DNA of 64,000 bases, taken from Hymenoscyphus infarciens. Its lineage: Eukaryota; Ascomycota; Leotiomycetes; Helotiales; Helotiaceae. A program made the translations under genes and the position numbers. The notes below the pieces were generated by a model. That model saw nothing but the letters and a program-made list of their open reading frames with translations, ran no database searches and was not told where the DNA came from. The stretch's first letter is position 1. Every line of letters starts with the position of its first letter. The stretch is taken from positions 1-64,000 of the forward strand of contig LLCB01000242.1 of assembly GCA_001414345.1 (NCBI GenBank), given 5' to 3'. Positions 32,832-44,691 of this stretch are shown in pieces.

Positions 32832-34920
32832 GCGAATTCAAAAAAAGGCTTCTCTTGTCGACGACCTCGAACCTGTCGGGTCAATATTGAAATTGGATAA
32901 GGTGTGAAACAATGAGTCCGACTTGATTCCGAAAGGAGCAAAAGTAGAAATGTATTGCAAAAGAATGAAAGGGACGTTTAGAGAATGGAAGAAAAATTAT
33001 CTGGAGCAGAGGCTTATTGACGGAATATTGATAGGCTAGGAATGAGGAGGTTTCAGATGGAGATCTTGAGACTTCCAGATTCGGCTCGATAAGGAAAAGA
33101 GAAGCTGCAACGGACCAAGTAAAAAGGGGAAAAGTTGATAGGGGAACGCGGAAACTATGTGGTTTCTATAAATGCAAGTCGCACTACGGAGTACTAAACT
33201 TGCTTTTCGCCCATGTATCTTCATCTGAAGATAACTGGATACTTTTCAGAGGGGATCCTTCGCGCGAGGCGAAGGGCTTGTGGAGCATTCGTGCTGCCAG
33301 TTCGGGAGATGTTTCACCACGATCCCCAGGGGTTGAAATGTTTTAATGGAGCACTTTCAAACCCAAAGTGATTGATACTTAACGATGCCGAGGACGCGTA
33401 TCATCCCATAGACGCCGGTGCTAGCGCTCTACGGCTGTCACTTGAAGGGATTCCAAGAGTGACTCCATAGAAAGATGAGGCTGTTGAGCGCGTTACGAAA
33501 GGTTGCCTGTACTCCCCCTCCTGGCTGGTACCGACTTATTGTCTGTCATGTGCAATGGCAGTTTGGCTGTGAAAATGTATGTGCGTCTACAGACAACTAA
33601 GAGGGGGGGGAAGAGTATCAAGGTTTGACTCGGAGGTTTAAATTTCAAATTTCATATGAGATATAAAAATGAAGCTTTTTTACAAACCCCTTAAAAAGGT
33701 TAATAGGGTTAACGAGAACCTTGGAGGATAAACCCAGGTATACACCCGCATGCAGGGAAAGCGGCTACCTATCTACTGCATGCAGGTTGAAGAATGAAGA
33801 ACTCTATTCATTTATTAGAACGAGGGATCTTCATCGGGATCTCCCAGGGACGAGGACACCGTAAGCGTATTTTCCCAAAAAGGGACCAAGGCTGAGGAAC
33901 CATTCGTCAAATATCATACAATACCTAGGTAATCATGAGATATTTCAATAGCGGGGCTCCACGTGTAGCGATGACTCGTCGGGTTTTAGTACATGAGATA
34001 TCGTCGTTAACCTTGATAGAACCGGGACCACGATAAAATGATCTAGACTTCGATATAGCGATCAATTAGTAGCTGATAGACCGTCTTATATTTTCTATTG
34101 ACTTTTGCGATTTTTCGTTGGGGGTTGAAAAGTCTGGTAGTAGGAGGCACTAGGCGGTACTGAAATCCGACGATTCATCGCTACACGTAGAGAGAGCGGG
34201 GAAAGAAAAACCCACCTAGGTTGGAGTACAAGTAGATGAGATGGTTGAAAAGGAGACAAGATTTACGACGCAGTGTATCACATCGCACATCAATACTATA
34301 TCAGTCTGCTCGTGTAACAATCGGAAATCTGCAGTGCTCTATGGAGCCCCCTTGATAGCCTGAAAATAATACTTACCCCTGAGTCTCGGCTGAGATGTGC
34401 CGCCTCTTGTCCTCCGCTCCATTGGGTTCCTTCGTTTGATGGGCAAATCATACTAATCTAAAATCAGCTGCTGATACTAGTGAGAAAGAAAATCTTAGAA
34501 GAGCAGCCGAATCCTTCCAAACTTCTTACGTGTAGCATGTAAATGGAGGACTGGCTCCTTTCTGTGGATTAAATGTCTCGTCTAGACAGGAACAAAATAG
34601 TTATTTTTAGGCGCCTAGGCTGTGTTGTGTGTATTGCTCCATAGAAAGGAACCCCCACCAGTGAGGGAATAAGGTTCTAGGGATTCGTGGACTACGGTGA
34701 CCCATAAGTCCCTCATCAGCCACGCTACCCTAGCACGCCTAGACACTACCTCCGTAATGGTACGGAGTACTGTGGTAATCTCAAGGAAGAGGCTACGACA
34801 ACCTCATCGTCGCATACCATTACATTCCACCAATTCTTATGACCATAATCTAACGGCTTGACCTCCTTCGAGTCGGATATCCATACAGGAAACCACTTCC
34901 TGGTGGCCAATACTCCCACG
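32832..34920. other. 2.1-kb divergent intergenic region
   Basis: It lies between two divergently transcribed DUF5672 genes, so it must hold both promoters. No gene is supported inside. TACGGAGTACT occurs at 33185-33195 and 34761-34771; the second is part of a hairpin CTCCGTA-ATGG-TACGGAG at 34751-34767. Confidence 0.5.
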
Positions 34921-36217
34921 ATGCCTTCAAGGATGGCTTCAGCAGCGAGCGAGCTGACGATTGATGATGCGTGGGAATATATCAAAACCGCCATGCTGGC
35001 AGGATGGTCCAAGACCACTCGAAAAATGCGCGCAGGTGGGATTGTCTTAATAGTATTGTAAGTAACTCTACCGTCCAAAATATATCATTACTGTCCACAA
35101 TTCTAATTGTTACCTACTTAGCATCTTCTCCGTCCTCCTGCTCCGCCCTTCAATACCAACCACCGAATCCTTCCCCACCGTCCCCTCAATATCCCTCGAT
35201 TACAACCACAAAGGGCCCACAGATTCACCATATAATGCCTCAAAAGTCGCCCTCCTCATCGAGAACCGATCGAATCCAATCCTCGCGCCCTTGATGCTAC
35301 ACTTCATGGCCGTCGTCCCTCCAGACTGGCGGTTCCGCTTCATGGGTTCAGAGGAAAGCGTAGCTTTCGTCAACGGCTCGCGCGCAATCCGCGACGCAGT
35401 CGACATGGGAAAACTAGATCTCACCTACATCCCCTCGAATATGACGACCGGCTCGCAAGAAGAAATCTCCGTTTTCCTCACCACACTCTGGTTATATGAG
35501 CAAGTCCTACAACCCGCAGAGTGGCTCTTAGTCTTCCAAACAGATTCCATGCTCTGCGCCAACTCGAGACAAACGATAAATAGCTGGCTGGACTACGACT
35601 GGGTCGGCGCACCCTGGAACCCTACCGGACGATTTGGAGGAAATGGAGGCCTCTCACTCCGACGAGTATCTAAAATTATAGACGTCCTAAAATACCAAAC
35701 ACGCCTCCCCCGCACAGAACCCGAAGACATCTGGCTCACCGACCGTCTTGGTGCTCGTCCTGGCGCACACCTAGCAAACGGCACCGCATCCCTAACCTTC
35801 TCGGGCGAAATGTTCAGCGGCCAAACCGAGTCTCTAGGCTCCAAGAAACTCCCTGGGAAGGAGGGGAGTCAAGCGGGGGACCTAATAAAAGGGATCGACG
35901 ACTGGCGAGAAGGGTTTTATGAGCCGATGGGATATCATACCGGTGGTTCAGGCGAAACATTACATTCCGGTATTTGGGGCACTCCAGCGATGAGGAAACA
36001 TATCTGGGGATATTGTCCCGAGGTGAAGATGATGCTTAATATGGATTCCGCAAAATACGTCCCTGGAAATTGTCACGCAAACTGGAAGAGGATGGAGGAT
36101 GGATGGGAGGGGGTGTATGGGGGGATGGAGGAGAGTCAGTTCGAGACGAGGGGGGAGACAGAGATTATCGACGGAGTGGAATATCCCATGTTACCTGCTG
36201 GCTTGATGCCTTGGTAA
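34921..36217 (+). CDS. DUF5672 type II membrane protein, putative glycosyltransferase (copy 3)
   Basis: Exons 34921-35057 and 35122-36217 flank a 64-bp phase-2 intron (donor GTAAGT, acceptor CTTAG) and give 410 residues. The membrane segment at about 38-53 (GGIVLIVFIFSVLLL) spans the splice junction. Then come KVALLIENR, VVPPDWRFRFMG, FQTDSMLCANS, WLDYDWVGAPW, GNGGLSLRR, a GYHTGGSGET loop and GYCPEVKMM. It shares VVPPDWRF and the intron position behind the membrane segment with copy 1, so those two are the closer paralogues. It has an insertion of about 35 residues after GEMFSGQTE. Upstream in-frame ATG 34858 and downstream 34933 are alternative starts. Likely secretory pathway; donor and acceptor sugars are unknown. 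Confidence 0.87.
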
Positions 36218-37395
36218 CCTCACCTCTCTGTCACGATGAACGTTTTAGTACCTTTTTTTCTTTTTTTCTTCCATTCTCCCTTCTCTGGTTACCAGAAAAG
36301 AGGAAGACCTTCATACAGGGCCATTTGGATTTCCTCATCTATCATGGGATAGCGGTTGCGCGGTGGGGACGGTTTATACCTCTGATTCTTGCAGCAGCAG
36401 CAGCAGGAAGGAGTGTGTTTCATTTGGAAAAAAACACACACAATCAGGGCAAGCATGACATGGGTGGTGGAAACAGGCGTTCTTCGGGGTCTTTCGTGGG
36501 TGTGGTTAACAGTTGCCCAGGTGCAAGTCAAAGTTCCTCCTTTTTTTTTTGATTGTTTTTTGATACCTAGGCATTGAGTAACAATAGAATGCGGTTGCTT
36601 TTCTCACCTATATATATATATATATATATATTAATATATATATACTGTATCGGATAGACTGAACGAATGGTAGATGATAACATTTCTCTTCAATTCAAGA
36701 ATTTGTCATTACATACACCAACCCTACCTTACCTAGAATTGACAAACTTCAACGTACTGATCATCTGATGTAAAGCTACTTATCTACTCGTTCTAGCTAT
36801 TTAAAAGAATTCTGCATTACAAATGAACTTAGGACGGCTTAAAAGAGAAATCTCATTCATCGTGATTGTACCACGGAAGAGCAAAAAAAAAAGGGGGGGG
36901 ATTTCAGATTTCAATTCTCATTGAATTTGTGTCTATGATGGTCTATCTCGCAATGAGTATGCTGTGAATCTTCCCTTGCCGCAGCTGTCCCTTACCTTCC
37001 CAAAAAAAAACCATGCTCAACGATCAACGAATGGCTTCATCCCTTTCCCAGATTTGCCCAATCTCGTACACCTTTAATCTCTCAACACTCCCACTCCACC
37101 AGCCCCAAAAAGCTTTGAAAACTCCCAGAAAACGCCTGCCCACCCCCATAGAGAACATGTGACATGTAATATAGTACAAGAAAAAAGCCAAAAGGGACAA
37201 ACGACGGAAAATCAAAAGCCCGATCTGGTTCGAGGACGTGGGTTGATAACAAAACCCGGTTATGGTTTTAGTATAGACGCGTAATGGAGAGGTGGGGAAG
37301 TCGTGGAGGTTTCAGGTCATCTTGGCGCGGGTTTTATCCGTTCGGATCCCTGGTCCGGAATTTCTTGCAACTTTTGAAAATAGAATCCAACCCGT
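36218..37395. other. Convergent intergenic region
   Basis: It separates the converging ends of copy 3 and the transporter gene. It holds a TA dinucleotide run (36609-36645) and several short A, T and G homopolymers. No gene is seen. Confidence 0.5.
36609..36645. repeat. TA microsatellite
   Basis: Alternating TA over about 37 bases with one TTAA interruption. Confidence 0.9.
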
Positions 37396-38864
37396 TTATT
37401 TTCCTCCTGCGGCCTTGTGTTTCAACATCACGATGGAATATCTGTTATTTTTTTCTCGTCAGCGCTGGTCCTAGGAATGTTGAAAAGTATAAAGATATGA
37501 TAGGCTCGAAGGATGAAGCATCATAAATGATGATGACATCCTGAAACCAGTTGAAATCTTATTCATGCTCGGCTTTTGGAGGTGCGAACAAGCGAAAGGC
37601 AAAGAGAGATTGAAGGAGGAATCGGAAACTTACGTGATGATACCTCCGATGGCAATAAACACCCCGATAACAGACTTGTCACCAACGGCACGACCGGATG
37701 TAATCCATCCAAGTGCGACGATGGAGCAAGTCTTGACATGGCCAACTACTGTACTAGAAACTGGGCCAGTTTGGGCAATAATGAAGAATTGAGACATGTT
37801 AATGATGCAAGCAAATCCACCAGACTATTGAAATGTTAGCATACTTTTTCTTTGCAGGGGGGTACCCGAAATGGGAGAATTTAAGCGTAATACAAGTATT
37901 GACTTACCATCAAAATCAAGACCCATCGGTTGATTGGGACCTCGGTCCATACTGGGAAAGTGTCGACAAATGGAATGACATAGAGCAACATGAATGCAGC
38001 TAGAGGAGCCTGGTTGAAGAGAAGCTGCATACTGTTCATCTGGAGCTTCTTGTGATAACTTGCAATCCAGACGGTATACAGAGAACTGGCAAATATTCCG
38101 GAAAATGCAAAGATAACTCCCAAGGTGCTTGTCGTTTTGACATTGGCGTCTGCGCTGGGCAGAGAATCATAATAAGAGACCATTCCCACACCAAAGCATG
38201 CTGGAATCAAAGCGTAGATGGCATTTCTTGGAAGAGTGGCCTTGTATAGGACAAAGTTCATGAAGGCGACCGTTGGTGTGAGTAGAATTCGGGCTACTTG
38301 GTAGAATGTGACGGTAGAAAAGGCGAGTGATAGATTGGGGAGAATGACGTTCAACGCCATGGCGACAGCCAAAGGCATAATTTCCTTGATCGCAACCCTT
38401 CTTGGTGTAAACATATCGAATCGCGGTCTCGAGAGGGTAAAGAGGGTAAGCCATGTTACGAAGAAATGGAAGGCGGCGAATGTGAGTTGGGAGAGTTTGA
38501 GGGTAGGATCGGAGAAGATGGCTTTGTTGGTAAAGACCTGTGGAGATGAATGTCAGTATGTTAGCGTTCGGCAGAAGGTGGTGAGAGAACTCACGATTCC
38601 GATTGTTGCCAGCGTGTTGACCACCATCCATATGATGGCTGTTCTGGTCGAGTTGTCCTTCTTTGCCGGCGCTGGCTTGTCGACATGTTCTTCTGGTAAT
38701 AGTTCCGCCCTCTCCACGTCATCTCCAGCTTCCACATCATCCTCGGCCTTGATCTTGACAAAACTGGCATTTGAAGAAGTCATCTTCTCGTTCTCGTCAA
38801 AGTGCTCAGCATCCGTGACGGAGGAACTGCTCGATGCCACGCGGTCGGCGGTACGGTCTGCCAT
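37396..38864 (-). CDS. TPT/DUF250-family transporter (SLC35E-like), four exons
   Basis: Exons 38864-38595, 38537-37908, 37824-37634 and 37441-37396 join to 378 residues. Intron phases are 0, 0 and 2. The last exon encodes only 14 residues (YSIVMLKHKAAGGK) after a 192-bp intron with a CTGAC branch. The first 70 residues are hydrophilic and acidic (SSSSS, EDDVEAGDDVE). About ten hydrophobic segments follow. The pair SLAFSTVTFYQVARILLTP and TGPVSSTVVGHVKT is characteristic of the triose-phosphate-translocator branch of drug/metabolite transporters, which includes Golgi nucleotide-sugar carriers. Substrate cannot be read from sequence. Its position beside three putative glycosyltransferases and a UDP-sugar enzyme makes a sugar-nucleotide or phosphorylated-sugar substrate attractive, but that is inference. 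Confidence 0.9.
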
Positions 38865-40777
38865 TGTGAGTGCAGAGGAGGAAAAGGATAGTGGTAAAGG
38901 AGGGTGTTCTCGATTGGGTATTGGTGTTGTGCGAGTCTCCCGGGATTTTAAGTTGAAGGGCGTGATTCGGGGTGGAGATGGTGATTGTCGAAGGAGTGAA
39001 TTGGATGTATTAGAGGACCCAATGTTTCGGGGAGCTGAGAAAGTATTTCTGGGGTTTGGGAATGCTTGGCGGGATTCGTGGGTGTGGACGTAGACTTGAT
39101 GAGTGTGTGTGTATAGAAAGCGCGGCTAAGAGCCCTTGCTAGCGTTTACAAGGGAAACTAATCCTAACTCTATACTCGCCAACTTGGACCCCTGCATTAG
39201 TAAGAGTTAAGTTACTCAGGATTGTGCATTCATTTCAAGAAGGTTTCCCTCTTCCCTCTTCTCAGCTTGCGGCCCTATTTAAATTTATTATGGAGTCACC
39301 TTACGAGTAGACTCGATCTCATGTCGCAATGCATTTAGGAGCCTTTAGGCGTTCCTACAACACACCCTCGCCATCAAACGCTCAAATGCCATACTCGACA
39401 AAGGCCATCATCCCTACGCCAAACTTGACCCTAACCCTGAACCCTCGACCCAAGTTTAGGGGTGCAACTTACGGGGTCTGCCGTACCGTAAGTACAGTAC
39501 CTTACGGGGGTGTTTTTCAAGGTGTCTTCTTGACAGGCATAGGCATGGGCACCACAGGCACAGGCTTCGCCCCCACACAGCCTGGAGGAGTGACGCTACG
39601 AGTATTCCACGTTTTCAGGCAGGCATGGCATTGCGATATTGACCCTGAGCGTTCCGAGGCCAGGACCTACAGAGGTACAAGGCGGCCCTGCCCTACCCTG
39701 CGTCAGTCTGCGCTTGCTTGCTCGGCTGGAGGCTGAGAGTACGATGACCATTGGTGACGACTATTCAGGGCCGGCGTGGTGGGGTAAGGTACAGGTACAG
39801 GTACATACATAGGTACTTCTAGCTCAGCCTAGGTAGAGGGAAAGTTGTCATTCCGAAAAAGGGAAAGAGGGGCATCAATTTTCCGTTGCAGAGGGGACGT
39901 TCGGTTATCAATTTCTAAATCAACGGGAGGCGTAGCAGCGTAACATCCTTCGACTTAACTCAGATCCTTCATCTATTCTCAGCTACGGACTTTCAACTAC
40001 CTCTAATTCATTACTGCATATGTCATCTGACCAGCTGCCCCTAGCCTGGGAGGTTACAAGTTATGACCAAATTTAACTTATAACATTCTACAGTAGCAGC
40101 GGCTGCCATGCTAGCTAGCCAGTTTGACGCCATTCACGACGCCTGGATTAGACAAGGGGAGCCGGGTAGGCATACCTAGCTTAGGAACCTAGGAACCTAG
40201 GAACCTAGATTTGAATAACGGCCCGGAAGGGTACAGCTGAACGGCAGGTCTAGTAGGTGAGTCTAGTGGCATGTACGAGTAAAGACTACTCATATTGTAC
40301 AATAACACTACTACCTACAAGGCAAGTCAAGTCAGTTAGCTATTCTAAAGGTCTACGTGAGTGATACGGGTTGGAGTTGGATGCTCCTTCGTATTGTATA
40401 CTGCTTCCGCCTTCTCGTAAACGAAGAATTTAACGTTCCGGACATAATACAAAGTAAACATAATACAAAGTAAATTGTACCGAGTAGAGTAGCTAGTACC
40501 TACTCGAGTAGCCCAGCCAGCAATCCTTCCTACCCCTTTTTTCCCTTTTTTTCCCTTGGGACATGCATCCTTGGCACTCTGCTTACAGCCCCATATATTG
40601 AGCACACTCGCCTAATCTTAAATCTTCAGACCGCCCTCTGCACTCCCATTACTTAGTATTTACTTGTGCATTCTCCCCCACTTGTACAGGTCTATCTCTC
40701 GCAAACCCAACCCTCCAGAAATCACCCTGTAGATATTCTTTTGGCCCTCATTTCTACCAGATACCCCTCCCGCAATC
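38865..40777. other. Divergent intergenic region
   Basis: It contains the promoters of the transporter (leftward) and the dehydratase (rightward). Short tandem GGTACA units occur near 39782-39815 and GGAACCTA units at 40183-40208. The plus-strand frame at 39329-39736 has no domain or splice support and was not called. Confidence 0.5.
40183..40208. repeat. GGAACCTA tandem repeat
   Basis: Three head-to-tail copies of the octamer GGAACCTA, preceded by CCTAGCTTA. Confidence 0.75.
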
Positions 40778-42349
40778 ATGGCAGCTAACGGAGGTGAGTC
40801 GTGTCGCATCCCCCAGTTCCCTTCTCATCCCACCTTACCCCACGGCCGTTGGAGGGAGCAATGGCTGACAGGTGTTGAATATAGCTTCAACCGCCTCGGA
40901 TGCGGGCGCAAACAAATTCTTCGAGGACTTTGGCGTATGGAAAGAGGCCCCGGTCCTTATTGGAAGCACCAAATTCGAGCCAAACCCAAATGTCAAGAAT
41001 ATTATGATTACTGGAGGAGCAGGCTTCATGTGAGCAAACAACCCCTCTACTCTAGCAGCCAGGCCACCGAACCTCGATTCCCGTGCGCCAGCAGCGTGGC
41101 AGATCGACTTTCGACTCTGCGCGCGCGCATCAATCTTTGTGCACAGGCGTGGGCGACGTGGGGACCATAGCTAACGTTCTGCAGTGCTTGTTGGTTGGTA
41201 CGACATCTTACCTTGACCTACCCCAATGCCTACAACATCGTCTCCTTTGACAAACTCGATTACTGCGCGTCCTTGAACAACACTCGAGCCCTGAACGATA
41301 AACGAAACTTCACCTTTTACCATGGTGATATCACAAATCCCTCCGAGGTCATGGACTGTCTGCAGAGACACAACATTGACACCATCTTCCATTTCGCTGC
41401 TCAGTCCCACGTTGACTTGAGTTTCGGAAACTCCTACGCATTCACCCACACCAACGTTTATGGTACACACGTTATTTTGGAGTCTGCCAAGAAGGTTGGA
41501 ATCAAAAAGTTCATCCACATCTCCACTGATGAGGTCTACGGAGAGGTCAGGGACGATGCCGACGATTTGTTGGAAACCAGCATTCTTGCCCCAACAAACC
41601 CTTACGCCGCATCCAAGGCAGCAGCTGAGATGTTGGTTCACTCTTATCAAAAGTCTTTCAAGCTCCCTGTGATCATTGTACGAAGCAACAATGTTTACGG
41701 TCCTCATCAATTCCCTGAGAGTAAGTTGCCAATTTCTCCAATGGACAATGCCCATCTCTAACTCGTATTAGAAATTATTCCAAAATTCAGTCTCCTCCTC
41801 CACAGACGCCAACCAGTCGTTCTCCACGGAGATGGTACACCAACAAGAAGATATCTCTTTGCTGGTGACGCCGCAGATGCCTTTGACACCATTCTTCACA
41901 AGGGTCAAATGGATCAAATCTACAACGTCGGATCATACGATGAAATCTCCAACTTAACCTTGTGCTCCAAACTCCTCACTTACCTCGATATCCCCCACAG
42001 CACCCAAGCAGAGCTTCACAAGTGGGTCAAGCACACCATCGATCGTCCCTTCAATGACCACCGATATGCCGTCGACGGAACCAAGCTCCGACAATTGGGA
42101 TGGGAGCAAAAGACCAGTTTCTCCGATGGAATGGCCATCACGGTTGATTGGTACAAGCGATTCGGAGAGAAGTGGTGGGGTGACATCACCAAGGTCCTCA
42201 CCCCCTTCCCAACTGTCGAGGGTAAGGATGTTGTTGCGGGCGAGGAGCCGGTTGAGGATATTAGCGAGGCTATGATTGTTGATTCGGAAGACAAGATGAC
42301 ACTTGCCAAGAAGAGGAAGATTGATGGCTCGGCGGAGGTTGCTGCTTAA
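40778..42349 (+). CDS. UDP-glucose 4,6-dehydratase (RmlB/RHM-like), four exons
   Basis: Exons 40778-40793 (only 16 bp), 40885-41029, 41185-41720 and 41772-42349 join to 424 residues with phases 1, 2 and 1 and CTAAC branches. It is a short-chain dehydrogenase fold: NAD-binding GGAGFI at 49-54, the TDE triad of 4,6-dehydratases in STDEVYG at 168-170, and catalytic YAASK with Tyr194 and Lys198. The expected reaction removes water from an NDP-glucose to give the 4-keto-6-deoxy sugar, the first step to rhamnose. In Botrytis the homologous enzyme acts on UDP-glucose for UDP-rhamnose. Fungi have no dTDP-glucose route, so UDP-glucose is the likely substrate. The C-terminal 60 residues are an added acidic tail ending in a basic KKRKID patch, absent from bacterial RmlB. 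A separate epimerase/reductase would be needed to finish rhamnose and is not in the window. Confidence 0.93.
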
Positions 42350-42739
42350 GAGGGGAGAGATTAAATCTATTTTTGCAAGATTGTTAGGGGGCGCGGGCTG
42401 AATGTTGGTATGATGTTCTTTTTTTGAAAGGCGAAGCAAGCAAACCGCATGCATGGGTGGTCAAATAGATTCCAAAATGATTGATGTCTTATTCCGTTCT
42501 GATCTTTGATGTTACTCTCATGGCGTGTCACCACATTTTCAAAAAGCAAAGTCCAATTGACCAAGTGAAGGAACGGTTGCACGACGAGTATCTTGAGATG
42601 GGGTGTCCAATGACCTAAACCTCCAGTGAGATTCCAAGAATCAGAGAGATCTACCCATACTCCCGGTAGCGGTAGATAGAAAAAGCAGCCTGCCTACCTA
42701 CCTATCTTACATGCACATTCCAACTTTGCCAAAGAAAGA

Positions 42740-42820
42740 TACAAAAAAATACAAAAAAACAAAAAAAAAAGCAAGAAACAAAACAAAAAGAAAAACAAAA
42801 ACAAAAACAAAAACAAAGCA
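42740..42820. repeat. A/C-rich simple repeat (AAAAAC)
   Basis: Runs of A punctuated by C and an occasional G, with AAAAAC hexamers near the right end. First block of a simple-repeat mosaic. Confidence 0.8.
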
Positions 42821-42871
42821 AATTTACCGTGATTTGATTCTTCTAAACTTCGAGATTTACTATTTCTAAAT

Positions 42872-42936
42872 TATTCAAGGTATTCAAAGTATTCAAAGTA
42901 TTCAAAGTCTTCAAATTATAAAGTATTCAAGGTATA
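42872..42936. repeat. 9-bp tandem TATTCAAAG
   Basis: About six perfect or near-perfect copies of TATTCAAAG/TATTCAAGG, one broken by ATTATAAAG. Confidence 0.8.
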
Positions 42937-42960
42937 GGTCTTATAGGGAAAAAATGACTT

Positions 42961-43010
42961 TTGACTTTTGAATCTTTAAACTTTTAACTCTTTAACTCTT
43001 TAACTATAGA
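42961..43010. repeat. CTTTAACT tandem repeat
   Basis: CTTTAACT recurs three times after related ACTTTTGA units. Confidence 0.75.
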
Positions 43011-43040
43011 TGATTTGGGAGATAAGGAGTTAGTATATAG

Positions 43041-43119
43041 GTTAGTTAGTGAGTAGGTGGGTAGGTTGGTAGGTAGGTGGGTAGGTGGGTAGGTTAGTAA
43101 GTAGGTGGGTAGGTAAGTA
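43041..43119. repeat. GTAGGTGG / GTAGGTTG tandem repeat
   Basis: About ten tetramer/octamer units of GTAG-GTGG type with GTTAGTTAG at the left edge. Purine/T-only on this strand, G-rich. Confidence 0.8.
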
Positions 43120-43930
43120 TACTAGCTACTATACTTTCTTTTTTATTAACTTTTATTTATTTATTTTACAAATCTATCGTAAGCAAGCGAGGGAGTGAGC
43201 GAGTTAGAGTTAGAGTTGGAGTTATTATTCCTTTTTATTTATATTTATATTTATATTTATATATTCGTATATTCTTCTTATATTATACTTATTTCTACGT
43301 CTTAACTTCTTAACTTCTTTCTAACTTTGTTTTTATTATTACCTACGTTCTAGCTTTATATCATAGCTTAAATGAATTATACTAGTTTAAGAGAACTACT
43401 TCTTAGAATCTCTTTAGAGATAGCTCTAAGGTTAAAGCATATTAATTATTCGTATGAGATTTTAAATATAATTTCCCCCGTGACTTTGTTAGATATAGTA
43501 AGAACGTATTTAAATTCTAATAGTTTAATAAAGTAAAGATCGTAGTTTCTTTCGTAATTAACTACTAAGACCTAGGCTAATACGACTTCTTCTATCTTAT
43601 ATCTTCTTCTCTACTGAAGTTGAAGAGAGTAGAGTATACTACACTTAACAGCGATGTCTATTCTAAGGCATATTTATAGGAAGTAGATAGAGCTAGCTTG
43701 AAGAATTAGAGACGAGTAGTAAATATTAAATCTGAATATGATTATAGAGCGAGAATTAGTGTCTAGACTCTAGAGATTATTTAGACTTTTTAGTAAATTT
43801 AGATACTAATATATACTTTATGCTATTAGAAAGGCAATTGAGAATAATCCGGCCGTTGGAATTTCTTAGATATAATATTACGTTATATATCTATAGAGTA
43901 AGTTCCTATTCCGCCTCTCTTTTGTTTCTT
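43120..43930. repeat. AT-rich, RIP-like island
   Basis: It begins with TTTATA hexamer repeats (43233-43262) and continues as TA/CT/AG-rich sequence nearly lacking CA and TG. No open frame survives. It abuts a pseudogene with TGG-to-TAG changes (44092-44691), supporting RIP as the cause. The underlying element is not recognisable. Confidence 0.6.
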
Positions 43931-44091
43931 CAAAATGGTTACACCAACTTTTGATCACGCCGGCTTCCCCCAACTGAATTTCGGGATGAATCTGCAATAC
44001 TGATCTATCGTAGTAGATTGATTACACAGATATGTCGGTCGAGCAAGAAAAAACATATATTAAGAAGGAAATCGGAACTATTCGCGATATT

Positions 44092-44691
44092 TGCCGGGAA
44101 CCACCAAAGGGATAGTACTATAGCAGACTTTCAAGCAGATCTCCCGCTTTAGTCTAGGAAGTTTATAAGGAGATAGATGTTCCTCTACTCCGGGACTTAG
44201 ACTCCTACGCAGACGACCTTCCATACTGGGTTAACGTCCCTGTAGAGAAGGATGAGCCCGAACCAAAGGGAATGCTCATTTTTCTGTACTCTTACAGTTA
44301 GCTTTCATCTTCTACCTTCCCTTCCCTACTCAATTACTTCCCACTAACCAACCGAGATTACAACGACTACAAATTCAACGTCCTAACTGGATTCGGGGGG
44401 CCAACCGACGTTTATGATCACGTAAAGAACCCGTTCGACACCCTTTACGAAGAAGGCACAGAGGGCTCTCCAAAAATGATGACCTTCGCTCTTCACTGCC
44501 GTTCTATTGGGACACCAGGACGATTCATGGCGTTGAAGAAGATTGTGGAACATATTGCTTCAAAGCCGAGGTCGCATATTGCCGACCAATTAAGAGCGTA
44601 CGAGAAGGGGCATCTGGCGCCGGGTGTGAAGAAAGCAGAGGTGGTTACTTTTAAGGATGCTTGGCCTGCGCATAAGGCGCCACCTGTTTAG
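44092..44691 (+). pseudogene. Polysaccharide deacetylase (NodB-fold) pseudogene fragment
   Basis: The frame beginning near 44101 reads PPKG-stop-YYSRLSSRSPALV-stop-EVYKE, then SYADDLPYWVNVPVEK and PKGMLIFLYSY. An intron-like segment follows (GTTAGC to CACTAACCAACCGAG), then YNDYKFNVLTGFGG and, to 44691, MMTFALHCRSIGTPGR. These blocks are typical of fungal allantoinase/chitin-deacetylase-like polysaccharide deacetylases. Both stops are TAG where the family normally has Trp (GWYY, VWEVY), the G-to-A change RIP makes. The 5' end with the first metal-binding Asp is missing or destroyed. The surviving ATG at 44476 could open at most about 70 codons. A dead gene at the edge of the AT-rich island. 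Confidence 0.7.

Noticed and set aside
39329..39736. 135-codon plus-strand frame with CCCTAA-like bases
   Set aside because: Lies in the shared upstream region of two divergent genes, no recognisable protein and no start context; the telomere-like bases are only one or two units.
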